DNA from: Martinezella multihospitum
GTDB taxonomy: Bacteria > Pseudomonadota > Alphaproteobacteria > Rhizobiales > Rhizobiaceae
Assembly (NCBI RefSeq): GCF_900094585.1
Contig: NZ_FMAG01000004.1
Coordinates: forward strand, 682,001 to 746,000
Reading direction: 5' to 3'
DNA length: 64,000 nucleotides
Numbering within the stretch: the first letter of the stretch is position 1; each line of letters starts with the position of its first letter. The position numbers and the translations under genes are program-made. The notes beneath the pieces are model-generated. The model was given only the letters and a program-made list of their open reading frames with translations, ran no database searches and was not told the DNA's origin. Of this stretch, positions 36,404 to 44,994 are shown piece after piece.

Positions 36404-37291
36404 ATGAAGGTAGGTCTGAGTTCATACAGTTTCCGTCCGTTGATGCAGAGCGGCGCCATGCAGATCGAGGATGTCTTTGCGTGGGTCGGCAAACATGGCG
36501 GCGATCATGTCGAGCTGGCGACGCTTTCCGTCGCGCCCGAAGGGCAGGATCTGCAATATGAACTCGCCGATGACGCGGAGATGCTGAAGCGGCTGACAGG
36601 CGCATCTCAGAAAAGCGGCATACCGCTTTCTGGCCTCTGCATGTCCGGCAATTTCATCGATGACGGCGAACGGGCATTCCAGCTTAACCGGCTGAAGCGC
36701 TATGTCGAGCTTTGTGACAAGCTCGGCGTCCGCTTCCTGCGCCACGATGTCGTGCCATGGTCGCTCCGCGCAACGGAGCCCGGCCAGTTCGAAGCGGCAT
36801 TCCCGGCGATCGCCGACGCCACCCATGAGCTTGCCGCGCATGCCGGACGCTATGGCGTGACCACCAGCGTCGAGGATCACGGTTTCTTCATGAACTCGAG
36901 CGAGCGGATCAAGCGGCTTCTTCATGCCGTCAATCTGCCGAGCTTCAGGCTGACCGTCGATATCGGCAATTTCCTCTGCGTCGATGAAAATCCGCTCACG
37001 GGAACGCGTGCGTGCCTCCCTCATGCAAGTTTCGTCCACCTCAAGGATTTCTATGTGCGCCAGGTAGCACCTGGCGCGGACTGGCTGCAGACGGTCGGCG
37101 GCCAGGCAATCCGCGGCTCCGTCTTCGGCTATGGCGACCTGCCTGTTCAGTCGATCGTCGCGGACATCGTCGCTTCAGGCTACGACGGCTTCGTCTCGCT
37201 CGAATATGAAGGCAACGAGCCGACGCAATACGGTTGCGAAACCGGCCTGAAGAATGCGAAGGCGATGTTTGCAGCCGCTGCCGGCCGCTGA
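36404..37291 (+). CDS. Xylose-isomerase-like TIM-barrel sugar isomerase/epimerase
   Basis: A 295-residue TIM-barrel protein of the AP-endonuclease-2/IolE/IolI family. Probable metal-site residues are in TTSVEDHGFFM (Glu), LTVDIGNFL (Asp), SFVHLKDF (His) and VSLEYEGNE (Glu). Such enzymes isomerise or epimerise sugars and keto-inositols; some members split C-glycosides after 3-oxidation. Divergent from the GMC oxidoreductase, 122 bp apart. Substrate unknown. Confidence 0.82.
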   Translation: MKVGLSSYSFRPLMQSGAMQIEDVFAWVGKHGGDHVELATLSVAPEGQDLQYELADDAEMLKRLTGASQKSGIPLSGLCMSGNFIDDGERAFQLNRLKRYVELCDKLGVRFLRHDVVPWSLRATEPGQFEAAFPAIADATHELAAHAGRYGVTTSVEDHGFFMNSSERIKRLLHAVNLPSFRLTVDIGNFLCVDENPLTGTRACLPHASFVHLKDFYVRQVAPGADWLQTVGGQAIRGSVFGYGDLPVQSIVADIVASGYDGFVSLEYEGNEPTQYGCETGLKNAKAMFAAAAGR

Positions 37292-37316
37292 CGATCGCCC
37301 GCTTGCAATCCAGCCA

Positions 37317-38186
37317 TTAAAGCGCGGCGATCCGGTCGACGCGCTTCTTCAAATCGGCAAGGCGATGTCGGTCGCCTCCTGGCACCTCGATGGAAGCCCA
37401 GCCGGAATAACCGATATCAGACAGAGCCTTGTTGACCGCAGCCCAATCGCAGTCGCCCTCGCTCAGCTCGACATCGAAGCCCTTCCATGGGCCTTCGCTG
37501 TTCATCTTTTCGAGACTGTATTCCTTGATGTCGATTTTCAGGATGCGCTTGCCAAGCGCCTCGATCCAATGGGTCGGCCGTCCGTAGCGGAGCACGTTGC
37601 CGACATCGAAATACCAGCCGAGCTTCGGATGGTTGAAGCGATCGACCAAATCGGCCGCCTCCAGCGGGCTCAGCAGGAAGTCGTTCCACACGTTTTCGAG
37701 CGCAATCGATACGCCGCTCTCTTCCGCGGCAGGCAGGATTCTGGCGATTTCCTCGCCGGCTCTCGTGTAAGCGGTCTTGTAACTGGTGCCTGCATTGACG
37801 ACGCCGGGCACAAGCAACACCGTCGTCGCGCCATAGAGCTTTGCATCATGGAGCGCCTTGACCATCGAATCGACGCAGGCTTGGCGCGCCGATGGATCGG
37901 GATCCGTCAGCGGACGCTTCCAGTGCACGGCATTGACGAGGCCGGGAATAGCGAGTCCGGTCTTGTCGCGGGCATTCAGAACTTCGTCGAGTGGCAGATC
38001 ATTGGGCGAATCGAGCTCGACCCCGTCATAGCCGAGATCCCGCAGGAGCTGGAATTTTTCCAGGATGGAAAGCGAAGGCTCCTCGACCATACCCCATTTC
38101 AGGCTGATCTTGGCCAAGGGGCGAGCGGAAACGGGCGAAAACGAATTAGCGGCGGGTTCGGTCATCGATGGGTCTTTGCATGGCAT
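37317..38186 (-). CDS. Second xylose-isomerase-like TIM-barrel protein
   Basis: A roughly 289-residue TIM-barrel (sugar phosphate isomerase/epimerase family) with metal-site candidates in SIALENVWNDF (Glu), GWYFDVGNVL (Asp), ILKIDIKEYS and GWASIEVPGGDR (Glu). Convergent with the preceding isomerase gene, 25 bp apart. An alternative start at 38165 (MTEPAAN) is equally possible; neither has a strong ribosome-binding site. The two barrels are different subfamilies, so they probably act on different intermediates. Confidence 0.82.
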   Translation of the reverse strand: MPCKDPSMTEPAANSFSPVSARPLAKISLKWGMVEEPSLSILEKFQLLRDLGYDGVELDSPNDLPLDEVLNARDKTGLAIPGLVNAVHWKRPLTDPDPSARQACVDSMVKALHDAKLYGATTVLLVPGVVNAGTSYKTAYTRAGEEIARILPAAEESGVSIALENVWNDFLLSPLEAADLVDRFNHPKLGWYFDVGNVLRYGRPTHWIEALGKRILKIDIKEYSLEKMNSEGPWKGFDVELSEGDCDWAAVNKALSDIGYSGWASIEVPGGDRHRLADLKKRVDRIAAL

Positions 38187-38290
38187 GGTCGGATAGCGGC
38201 GGCACTATGTCAGCCAATCCAAAGCCGATCAATCGGTCATTGAAAGGCAAGTAGCGCCGCCCGCCATAGTGCCGTCCGGAAGATTTTCGG

Positions 38291-38501
38291 CCTCCATCAG
38301 ACTAAAGTCTGGTTCGTGATCGGACCTAGGACCGAAGACGCAATCTTTGGTCCTAATGCCATGGATTGCCCCGACCTTTGCGCCAGTTGTTTTCCGCGAT
38401 GGAAGCGGTCGGATACCCTGCCGCTGTCGCAGTGCATGCGGAGAAGGTCGATGAATGTGAACGGCGTCCTTGAAAGCGGCATCCCAGCCCCGGCACGTGC
38501 C
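38291..38501 (+). repeat. Copy A of a 211-bp promoter/leader element
   Basis: Nearly identical (about a dozen mismatches, no gaps) to the reverse complement of 47855-48065. Read towards uxs it holds, in order, the dyad CAGACT-N2-AGTCTG (38298-38311), a CCTAGG-centred segment, a long conserved block, a GGAGAAGG ribosome-binding site and the first codons of a small ORF starting at 38451. Homology stops sharply at both ends. It lies directly upstream of the uxs-uxe operon, so it most likely carries that operon's promoter and a regulatory leader. Confidence 0.85.
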
Positions 38502-38546
38502 GCAGCTGCCGACGGCGGCAACATCACGCTGTTAGCGGCGAGATAA
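38451..38546 (+). CDS. Putative 31-residue leader peptide upstream of uxs
   Basis: A small frame that begins MNVNGVLESGIPAPA, is preceded by GGAGAAGG at 5 nt, and ends 5 nt before the uxs ATG. Its first 15 codons lie in the duplicated element and are shared with the leader ORF at 47905 except for residues 6-7. Beyond the repeat boundary the two peptides differ. The short gap to uxs suggests translational coupling. Whether it makes a functional peptide is unknown. Confidence 0.5.
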   Translation: MNVNGVLESGIPAPARAAAADGGNITLLAAR

Positions 38547-38551
38547 CCGTC

Positions 38552-39526
38552 ATGCAGCAAACAAAGCGAATCCTGGTCACCGGCGGCGCAGGTTTTCTTG
38601 GCTCCTTCCTATGCGAACGGCTTTTGCAGGAAAAACACGAGGTTATCTGCGTAGATAACTTCTTTACAGGACGGAAAAGCAACGTCTCGCATCTGCTTGA
38701 TAACAGATCTTTCGAAATCGTCCGCCACGACATTACCTTCCCCCTCTATGTGGAGGTCGACGAGATCTACAATCTTGCCTGTCCGGCGAGCCCGGTTCAC
38801 TATCAGTTCGATCCGGTGCAGACGACCAAGACCAGCGTCCACGGCGCGATCAACATGCTCGGCCTCGCCAAACGGGTCGGCGCCAAGATTCTCCAGGCCT
38901 CGACGTCCGAAGTCTATGGCGATCCCGAGATCCATCCCCAACAGGAGGATTATTGGGGCCGGGTGAATCCGATAGGCCCGCGCTCCTGTTACGACGAGGG
39001 CAAACGCTGCGCCGAGACACTGTTCTTCGATTACTGGCGTCAGCACCGGCTACGGATCAAGGTGGCGCGCATCTTCAACACCTATGGTCCAAGGATGCGC
39101 CCCGATGACGGCCGCGTCGTCTCCAACTTCATCGTGCAGGCGCTGCAGAACAAGCCGATAACGGTTTATGGCAGCGGCCAGCAAACGCGCTCGTTCTGCT
39201 ATGTCGACGATCTTATCGACGGCCTGGTTCGCCTGATGGGAACAAGGGACGAGATCACAGGCCCGATCAATCTCGGCAATCCTGCGGAGTTTACGATGCT
39301 GGAGCTCGCCAACCTCGCGATAGAACTGACTGGAAGCCGCTCGACGATAAAATACCTGCCGTTGCCTGAGGATGATCCCAGACAACGCCAGCCGGATATC
39401 GGGATCGCATCGCGCGAACTCGGCTGGAAGCCGAAGGTTCAGTTGAAAGCCGGGCTTGGCAAAACGATCGCTTATTTTGAGGAACTGCTTTCGTCTGGCC
39501 GTTCACACGCGATCGCCGCCGAATGA
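38552..39526 (+). CDS. uxs: UDP-glucuronate decarboxylase (UDP-xylose synthase)
   Basis: A 324-residue extended SDR with NAD motif GGAGFLG, the UDP-xylose-synthase hallmarks NLACPASPVHYQ and STSEVYGDP, catalytic SCYDEGKR (Tyr-x3-Lys) and RIFNTYGPRM. It converts UDP-glucuronate to UDP-xylose and CO2 in the cytoplasm. Close to the characterised Uxs of S. meliloti in length and motifs. Its stop overlaps the start of the epimerase by 4 bp. First enzyme gene after leader element A. Confidence 0.92.
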   Translation: MQQTKRILVTGGAGFLGSFLCERLLQEKHEVICVDNFFTGRKSNVSHLLDNRSFEIVRHDITFPLYVEVDEIYNLACPASPVHYQFDPVQTTKTSVHGAINMLGLAKRVGAKILQASTSEVYGDPEIHPQQEDYWGRVNPIGPRSCYDEGKRCAETLFFDYWRQHRLRIKVARIFNTYGPRMRPDDGRVVSNFIVQALQNKPITVYGSGQQTRSFCYVDDLIDGLVRLMGTRDEITGPINLGNPAEFTMLELANLAIELTGSRSTIKYLPLPEDDPRQRQPDIGIASRELGWKPKVQLKAGLGKTIAYFEELLSSGRSHAIAAE

Positions 39527-40497
39527 GGACGGTCCTTGTCACCGGCGGAGCCGGCTATATCGGATCGCATTGCTGTAAGGCCTTCGCCGAGGCCGGATGG
39601 TCGGTTGTCACCTACGACAATCTCTCCCGCGGCTGGCGTGACGCCGTGAAATGGGGGCCGCTGGTCGAGGGCGACATTGCCGACGCCGAGACGGTCGCGG
39701 CAACGTTGCGCCAATACCGCCCGGATGTGGTCGCCCATTTCGCGGCCTATGCCTATGTCGGCGAATCTGTCGAGTTTCCTGAGCTCTACTATCGGAACAA
39801 CACATTCGGGACGCTGGTTCTCATCGAGGAAATGCTCAAAGCAGGCGTCAACCGACTGATCTTTTCAAGCACCTGCGCATCCTATGGCATTCCGACCCGT
39901 ACTCCGATCGACGAGAGCCATCCGCAGTGGCCGATCAATCCCTATGGATGGTCGAAATTCATGATCGAGCGCATGGTGGAGGATTTCGCGCGCGCCCGCG
40001 GCCTCAATGCGGTGATGCTGCGATATTTCAATGCGGCCGGCTGTGATCCCGATGGCGAGATCGGCGAACGGCACGACCCCGAGACCCATGTCGTGCCGCT
40101 CGCCATAGAAGCGGCAATCAGACCGGGCCGAACCTTCACCATCAACGGCACCGATTTCGACACGCGCGACGGCACCGCCATCCGCGACTACATCCACGTC
40201 AGCGATCTCGCGCAGGCTCATGTCCTTGGCGGAGAGAAGCTGCTGCGGGATGAGGGGGCGCACGTCTATAACCTTGGCACCGGCAACGGCACGACCGTTA
40301 GGGAATTGGTCGATGCTGTCGGCCGCATTTCCGGACGCAGCCTTGCCCTGGCCTATGGTCCGCGCAGAGCCGGCGATCCACCGGCTCTCGTCGCTGCCGC
40401 CGATAAAGCCGAGCGCGAGCTTGGATGGGTGCCCAGACATTCCAGCATCGACAGGATTATCGAGACGGCGCTCGCCTGGCATCGTGACCGGATGTGA
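39523..40497 (+). CDS. uxe: GalE-family UDP-sugar 4-epimerase, probably UDP-xylose 4-epimerase
   Basis: A 324-residue epimerase with GGAGYIGSH, catalytic Ser in SSTCASYG, YGWSK (Tyr-x3-Lys) and RYFNAAGCDPDGEIGE. The GalE family has many specificities; coupling by a 4-bp overlap to UDP-xylose synthase points to UDP-xylose/UDP-L-arabinose interconversion, as in the S. meliloti uxs1-uxe pair. It ends 4 bp before the convergent glycosyltransferase stop. UDP-glucose 4-epimerase activity is the alternative. Confidence 0.85.
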   Translation: MRTVLVTGGAGYIGSHCCKAFAEAGWSVVTYDNLSRGWRDAVKWGPLVEGDIADAETVAATLRQYRPDVVAHFAAYAYVGESVEFPELYYRNNTFGTLVLIEEMLKAGVNRLIFSSTCASYGIPTRTPIDESHPQWPINPYGWSKFMIERMVEDFARARGLNAVMLRYFNAAGCDPDGEIGERHDPETHVVPLAIEAAIRPGRTFTINGTDFDTRDGTAIRDYIHVSDLAQAHVLGGEKLLRDEGAHVYNLGTGNGTTVRELVDAVGRISGRSLALAYGPRRAGDPPALVAAADKAERELGWVPRHSSIDRIIETALAWHRDRM

Positions 40498-40500
40498 TCC

Positions 40501-41730
40501 TTACCTGCGTGCCGTTGTCAGAAACTCATCGAGAGCGGCGCCAACCGCTTCGATGGAGAATTTTTCCATCACTCGCCGTCGGGCAGCTGCACCCAGTCGT
40601 GCGCGAAGAGCTCCATCACCTTTCAATCTTGCCAAGGCCCGCGCGATTTCCTCCGGCTGTTCCTGCGCGACCATCAGGCCGCCCGAGGCCTCGCCGTCGA
40701 TGAGAATGTCCGGCAGGCCTTGTGCATCCGAAGCGATGATGGGAAGGCCGCAGGCCATGGCTTCCAATGGCGCAACCGGCATGCCCTCGACGCGCGAGGC
40801 TGTGACATAGACGTCCGCGGCCGATAGCCAGCGCCGGATCAAGGCTCGGTCCGTCATGTAGCCGGACAACCATTGCACGTTCGTCAGCTCGCTTTCGCGA
40901 ACGAGCTTTGCGAAAGCGTCATTGTCCTGACCCGAGCCAATGATCACCAATCGGCAGGCGGAAGCATCGGCTAAGCGTTCCCAGGCTTCCAGAAGCACAT
41001 CGAGCCCCTTGCGGCGGATATCGATGCGCCCGTGATTGAGGACGATGAAGCAATCCTGCGGCAGGCCGAGATTTGCTCGTGCCTCGCTGCGATCCATCGC
41101 TTGCCATTCCTGGGTAGCTAGCGGATTTGGGATATTCGCGATATTGAGAGCAATGCGTGGATAGGCCTTGGCAAGGCGCTCGCGCTCTGCGGAAGACGCA
41201 ACGATCAGGCCACGGCACGCGCGCAGCGAAAGCCGTCGTGCAGCAGCCTCGATCCAGGACAGCGTGCGATCCCCTCCCTGAAAGGTGGCATAGAGAGGAA
41301 GGTTTAAACCCCGCGCCAGCCATGCCAATGCATCGAAGCGCGTGTATTCATATTCCTGGGCAAGCAGCAGATTGCATTTGGAGCGGGAAAGGATCTCGCG
41401 GAAGGCTGAAAGCGGCGTTGCAGACCAGCGCCGCAGGCTATAGGCGGAAGGAGAATGGCCCTGCCGCGGCCGCTTTGCCGGTGCGACCCAGATCGGCGTG
41501 CCCGTGCTAGGATGCTCGTAGCACTCAATCCTGTGCACCCGCTCGGATGCACAGACGATGATCGGTTTGTGGCCGGCCGAACTCAGTGCTGCCGCATAGC
41601 CGAACAGCCAGCCCCCCGTCATCCGCTCGACGAAATCCTGAAGTTCAAGCCCGATCGGATCGAGAAACTCTTCGATCACATCTCCCCATGGGAAAAGCGC
41701 GATCATCTTTGACGTCCGGTCACCTCTCAT
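40501..41730 (-). CDS. Family 4 glycosyltransferase
   Basis: The roughly 409-residue GT-B enzyme has the C-terminal GT4 pattern (VLNHGRIDIRRKGLDVLLEAWE, VEGMPVAPLEAMACGLPIIASDAQGLPDIL with the EX7E nucleotide-sugar site). The frame extends to 41973, but ATG 41730 overlaps the methyltransferase stop as ATGA, the junction type used throughout this operon. Last gene of the minus-strand glycan operon. Retaining transfer of a hexose or pentose is expected; donor and acceptor are unknown. Confidence 0.88.
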   Translation of the reverse strand: MRGDRTSKMIALFPWGDVIEEFLDPIGLELQDFVERMTGGWLFGYAAALSSAGHKPIIVCASERVHRIECYEHPSTGTPIWVAPAKRPRQGHSPSAYSLRRWSATPLSAFREILSRSKCNLLLAQEYEYTRFDALAWLARGLNLPLYATFQGGDRTLSWIEAAARRLSLRACRGLIVASSAERERLAKAYPRIALNIANIPNPLATQEWQAMDRSEARANLGLPQDCFIVLNHGRIDIRRKGLDVLLEAWERLADASACRLVIIGSGQDNDAFAKLVRESELTNVQWLSGYMTDRALIRRWLSAADVYVTASRVEGMPVAPLEAMACGLPIIASDAQGLPDILIDGEASGGLMVAQEQPEEIARALARLKGDGALRARLGAAARRRVMEKFSIEAVGAALDEFLTTARR

Positions 41731-42467
41731 TTGCGCCAGGCAAAGGCCGTCTCGGTGCCACGCGTGGATGGCCGGTGCATCAGGTAACCGAGGAAGGTCA
41801 CGGGCGCGGCCAGCGCATAGAGGACCTTGCGGCGACGGCGTCCGATGCGGGAAAACGAAACGTCGTGAAAAAACGCGGTGGCGGCATTGATGAAGGTGGC
41901 GCGCCGCTCCGGGCGTCTGTCGAAAAGGGCCGCAAGTTCCGGATCCCGGTATCCCCGCCTGACATGGCCCCATTCGCGCATCAGTTCGCTTTCATGCGGA
42001 CAATGGCGTTTCATGACGCTGAAATAGGGATAATGCCAGTTGAGCTCAGGGGTGGAGATCAGGACATATCCGCCCGGCCGCACCACCCGCAGCGCTTCCT
42101 GCGCCGCGCGGCGATCATCCTCGATGTGCTCGAGCACGTCGAACATGGTGACGATGTCAAAGCTATCGTCTTCCATTGGCAGCGAGCAGGCATCGCCGCA
42201 AATGAAGGTCGATTTCGCCCAGGAAGGCTGATGGTCGGCCAGTTCGGGGTCGATGTCGAGCGTGACGATTTCGGCCTGCGGATAAAGGATGCTGGCAAGA
42301 CCGCTGCGACCGCCGCCGATTTCCAGCACCCGTCCGGTGCCTCCCGTTTCAGGCGGCGCGACCCGATGGATGGCGCGCATCTTTTCGCGATAGAACAGCC
42401 CATCCGTCAAGCCATTCGGATAGGGGTTTCCGGACAGAAATTGGCCAAGCGCTGCTTTCTTGATCAT
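41727..42467 (-). CDS. SAM-dependent methyltransferase of the glycan operon
   Basis: A 246-residue class I methyltransferase with SAM motif I VLEIGGGRSGLAS, acidic TLDIDPEL, and FDIVTMFDVLEHIEDD for motifs II/III. Coupled by ATGA overlaps to genes on both sides. It probably O-methylates a sugar of the glycan, since such enzymes often cap or decorate chains. The target sugar is unknown. Confidence 0.85.
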   Translation of the reverse strand: MIKKAALGQFLSGNPYPNGLTDGLFYREKMRAIHRVAPPETGGTGRVLEIGGGRSGLASILYPQAEIVTLDIDPELADHQPSWAKSTFICGDACSLPMEDDSFDIVTMFDVLEHIEDDRRAAQEALRVVRPGGYVLISTPELNWHYPYFSVMKRHCPHESELMREWGHVRRGYRDPELAALFDRRPERRATFINAATAFFHDVSFSRIGRRRRKVLYALAAPVTFLGYLMHRPSTRGTETAFAWRK

Positions 42468-43774
42468 CGCGATATTCCTTTTTCAGCCGTAGCAGCGCTC
42501 CCCGTCGGGGTTCGCCGCATTCTCCAGCCGAAGCGCAGGAGAAACTGCAGGCCGGCGAGCCAGCCCTCTACTTCGGCCGCCAAAATTCCGAGCCTACCCG
42601 GAGGCCCTTCGAAAAGCGCCTTGACGAAGGTCTTGGCAAAATAGACCGGCAGCTGCTTGCCGATGCGCACGATGTTGCCCCGATCGCCGAAATTGTCGTA
42701 TTGCGTCACAAGGGCTGCAACGTGGCCTTTCATATAGGCTTTGATCTGCCGCTTGAGGCCGGGCCAGTCGCTGCGATGGTGGTGAAAGACAACGGCCCGG
42801 GGCTCGTAGAGGCACACCCCACCGGACGCCAGCAGCCGGTACCAAAGCTCTGAATCTTCAGAGCATCCTGCCGCCCCCGCGCCGAGGCGTTCGTCGAACA
42901 GGCCAACCCGCTCGAATACGGAGCGTCGAAAGGCCATGTTGGCACCAGCGCCGATCTTCCAGACATGCGCTCCGCTCGGCCGCGTCTCCTCAAAGAAACG
43001 CCTGTCGAAGGTGAGCGGCACGAAGGTCGAACCAAAGCCGCCCATGGTGAACTGAAAGGAGCATTGCGCCGCCGTATCGAGACGCGCGGGCAGCACGAGA
43101 CCGGTAAACGCCTCAACGTCCCGTTCCGCAAAGATACGCGCGATCTCCGCGGTCCAGCCCCGATGCGCCTCGACATCGTCGTCGGTGAAAGCGACGATAT
43201 CAAACCGGCTCGTTTGAATACCGGTGTTCCGGGCTCGGCTTAGACCGGCATGAGGCTCATGGACATAGCGAAAATCGGGGAATTGCCTGCAGATGTTCTT
43301 CGCATTCCCGTCCGGGGAATTGTCGACGACAACGACCTCACCCGGAGCGCTGCGTTGCGCTGCAAGGCTGGCCAGACATTTGCTCAGAGCCGGACCGCGA
43401 TCGCGGGTGCAGATGACCACGGAAATATCCTGCGCCGAAGCGGAGGATGGGGCTGCGATCGCGTCGAGCGCCTCTACCAGATTTTGTGCATCGAGCGCCG
43501 CCTCCAGCGAGAGCGCAGGTTTTGGCTGTCCTTCATAGGTGGCACGCAACGGTGCGCCCAGCGCGATGCTGCGCGCTTGCAATTGCGCGGCCGCATGTTC
43601 GGCAGCAAGCTGACGCAATTGAGAAGCCCCGTAAGGTAGCTCGTCCTCCAGGGATGCCCGTGCCCCGAGTGGCAGATCTTTCCACCAGAAGATCGACAGC
43701 GCTGGCTCGCGAGCACTACCGATATCCGCGGCCGCAAGATCGATATGCCTCACCTCAAAACGTTCTGTCGTCAT
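42464..43774 (-). CDS. Family 2 glycosyltransferase with N-terminal extension
   Basis: A 436-residue protein with about 110 residues of family-specific N-terminal sequence and then a GT-A GT2 domain (ISVVICTRDRGPALSKCLASLAAQR, VVDNSPDG, FTDDDVEAH with a DDD metal motif, and a later GCSEDSELWYRLL). The next gene has the same architecture, so the two are probably an ancient duplication adding successive sugars. No membrane helices. Confidence 0.87.
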   Translation of the reverse strand: MTTERFEVRHIDLAAADIGSAREPALSIFWWKDLPLGARASLEDELPYGASQLRQLAAEHAAAQLQARSIALGAPLRATYEGQPKPALSLEAALDAQNLVEALDAIAAPSSASAQDISVVICTRDRGPALSKCLASLAAQRSAPGEVVVVDNSPDGNAKNICRQFPDFRYVHEPHAGLSRARNTGIQTSRFDIVAFTDDDVEAHRGWTAEIARIFAERDVEAFTGLVLPARLDTAAQCSFQFTMGGFGSTFVPLTFDRRFFEETRPSGAHVWKIGAGANMAFRRSVFERVGLFDERLGAGAAGCSEDSELWYRLLASGGVCLYEPRAVVFHHHRSDWPGLKRQIKAYMKGHVAALVTQYDNFGDRGNIVRIGKQLPVYFAKTFVKALFEGPPGRLGILAAEVEGWLAGLQFLLRFGWRMRRTPTGSAATAEKGISR

Positions 43775-44994
43775 GAGTTGCGCTCCCGGATCGACCTGAT
43801 ACGGGCGCGCGAGCGATCGTATTCACCGGCAAGGCCGTAGATTCCACCCCACAGCTCCGCGATACCGAAACGCAGCTCATGGCCGCGCAGCCGCCTCGCA
43901 GCGCGGGCAAGCGCCTTCAACTGATCGAAGAACCACCAGCGGACCATGGCACGATGGCGCGCTCGCATCGCGCCATCGGTGCGATAGCTCTTGACGAGAA
44001 AGGCCATCATGCCGAGACCCCAGGTCCAGTATTGCCGCCTGAGCTGCGGAATGGTTTCGCGGTGCTCGTGATAGACCGCATATTCCGGCTCATAGATCAT
44101 CGGGCGGCCGGAGCGCAGGACACGGTAGAAAATATCGAGATCCCCGCCTCCGGGCAGCGGCGCTCCCGTATCCAGCGCCTCATCGAAACCGCCGAGCTCG
44201 ATCAGCAATGCACGGTCGAAGGCCATGTTGCAGCCGGCGCCGAGAATGCCGGCACCGACGGGATGCAGCGGATTGTCGAAGCGCGCCTTGTGAAACTCCC
44301 GTCGCGCAAAGCCGCGACCAAACCCTCCACGCCGCTCGAAAAAGATCTGCGCCTCGGTGTCGAGACGAAACGGTAGCACGAGGCCTGTGAAGCCGCCGAC
44401 GCCAGGGTTGTCGCTGCACGCCTTGGCAAGGCCTGCGAGCCAGTTGCGGTCCACCACGACATCATCGTCCAGATAGGCGATGATATCGCCCCAAGCCGCC
44501 TGAAGGGCGGCATTTCGAGCGAAATCCAGCCCAGCCTTCGGTTCGAAAACGTAGCGGATATCGCGGAAACTCTCGACGGCTTCGCGCGTGGCCGTGTCCA
44601 CCGAGGCATTGTCGACCACGATAATTTCGATGAATTGGAAGGGAGATTCATCCCGAACCTGATCGAGCGAGCGCAGCAACCGGGAAAGGCGCTGTGCACG
44701 ATCCTTGGTGCAGATCGCGATGCTGAGACTGGGCAGCGCCGTCTCGGTCGCCGACAAGCGCGCCCTCAGCTCCTCGTCGAACTTGGCAACGAGGATGCGC
44801 TCCGCAAATCGCTCATCAGCAAGGGCTTTCAGGCTCTCGGCCGACAGCATAGAACCGGCGGACCGCTCGATCATTTCAAATGCGATCAGCCGGCCCTGCC
44901 ATCGTGCGATCAAGCCGACACCGGTCTGCTCAGCCGAGAGCTCGATCGGCGCCAGGGGTTTCGATAACTCGATATCAATAAGCTTGTAACTCAT
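43771..44994 (-). CDS. Family 2 glycosyltransferase with N-terminal extension (paralogue)
   Basis: A roughly 407-residue GT2 with the same two-part layout as the preceding entry: an N-terminal segment of about 95 residues, then LSIAICTKDRAQRLSRLLRSLDQVRD, VVDNASVDT, YLDDDVVVDRNW and GGGDLDIFYRVL. ATG 44994 is preferred over GTG 44997; either way the start overlaps the ABC exporter stop by about 20 bp. The divergent N-terminal parts suggest different acceptors. Confidence 0.87.
   Translation of the reverse strand: MSYKLIDIELSKPLAPIELSAEQTGVGLIARWQGRLIAFEMIERSAGSMLSAESLKALADERFAERILVAKFDEELRARLSATETALPSLSIAICTKDRAQRLSRLLRSLDQVRDESPFQFIEIIVVDNASVDTATREAVESFRDIRYVFEPKAGLDFARNAALQAAWGDIIAYLDDDVVVDRNWLAGLAKACSDNPGVGGFTGLVLPFRLDTEAQIFFERRGGFGRGFARREFHKARFDNPLHPVGAGILGAGCNMAFDRALLIELGGFDEALDTGAPLPGGGDLDIFYRVLRSGRPMIYEPEYAVYHEHRETIPQLRRQYWTWGLGMMAFLVKSYRTDGAMRARHRAMVRWWFFDQLKALARAARRLRGHELRFGIAELWGGIYGLAGEYDRSRARIRSIRERNS

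Noticed and set aside
38297..38560. 87-codon minus-strand frame in copy A, with a matching 87-codon plus-strand frame in copy B (47796-48059)
   Set aside because: Both read out of the element and stay open, so a small outward-reading protein was considered. Substitutions between the copies are not biased to synonymous positions, the N-terminal parts differ, no good ribosome-binding site is present and the promoter/leader reading explains the placement better.
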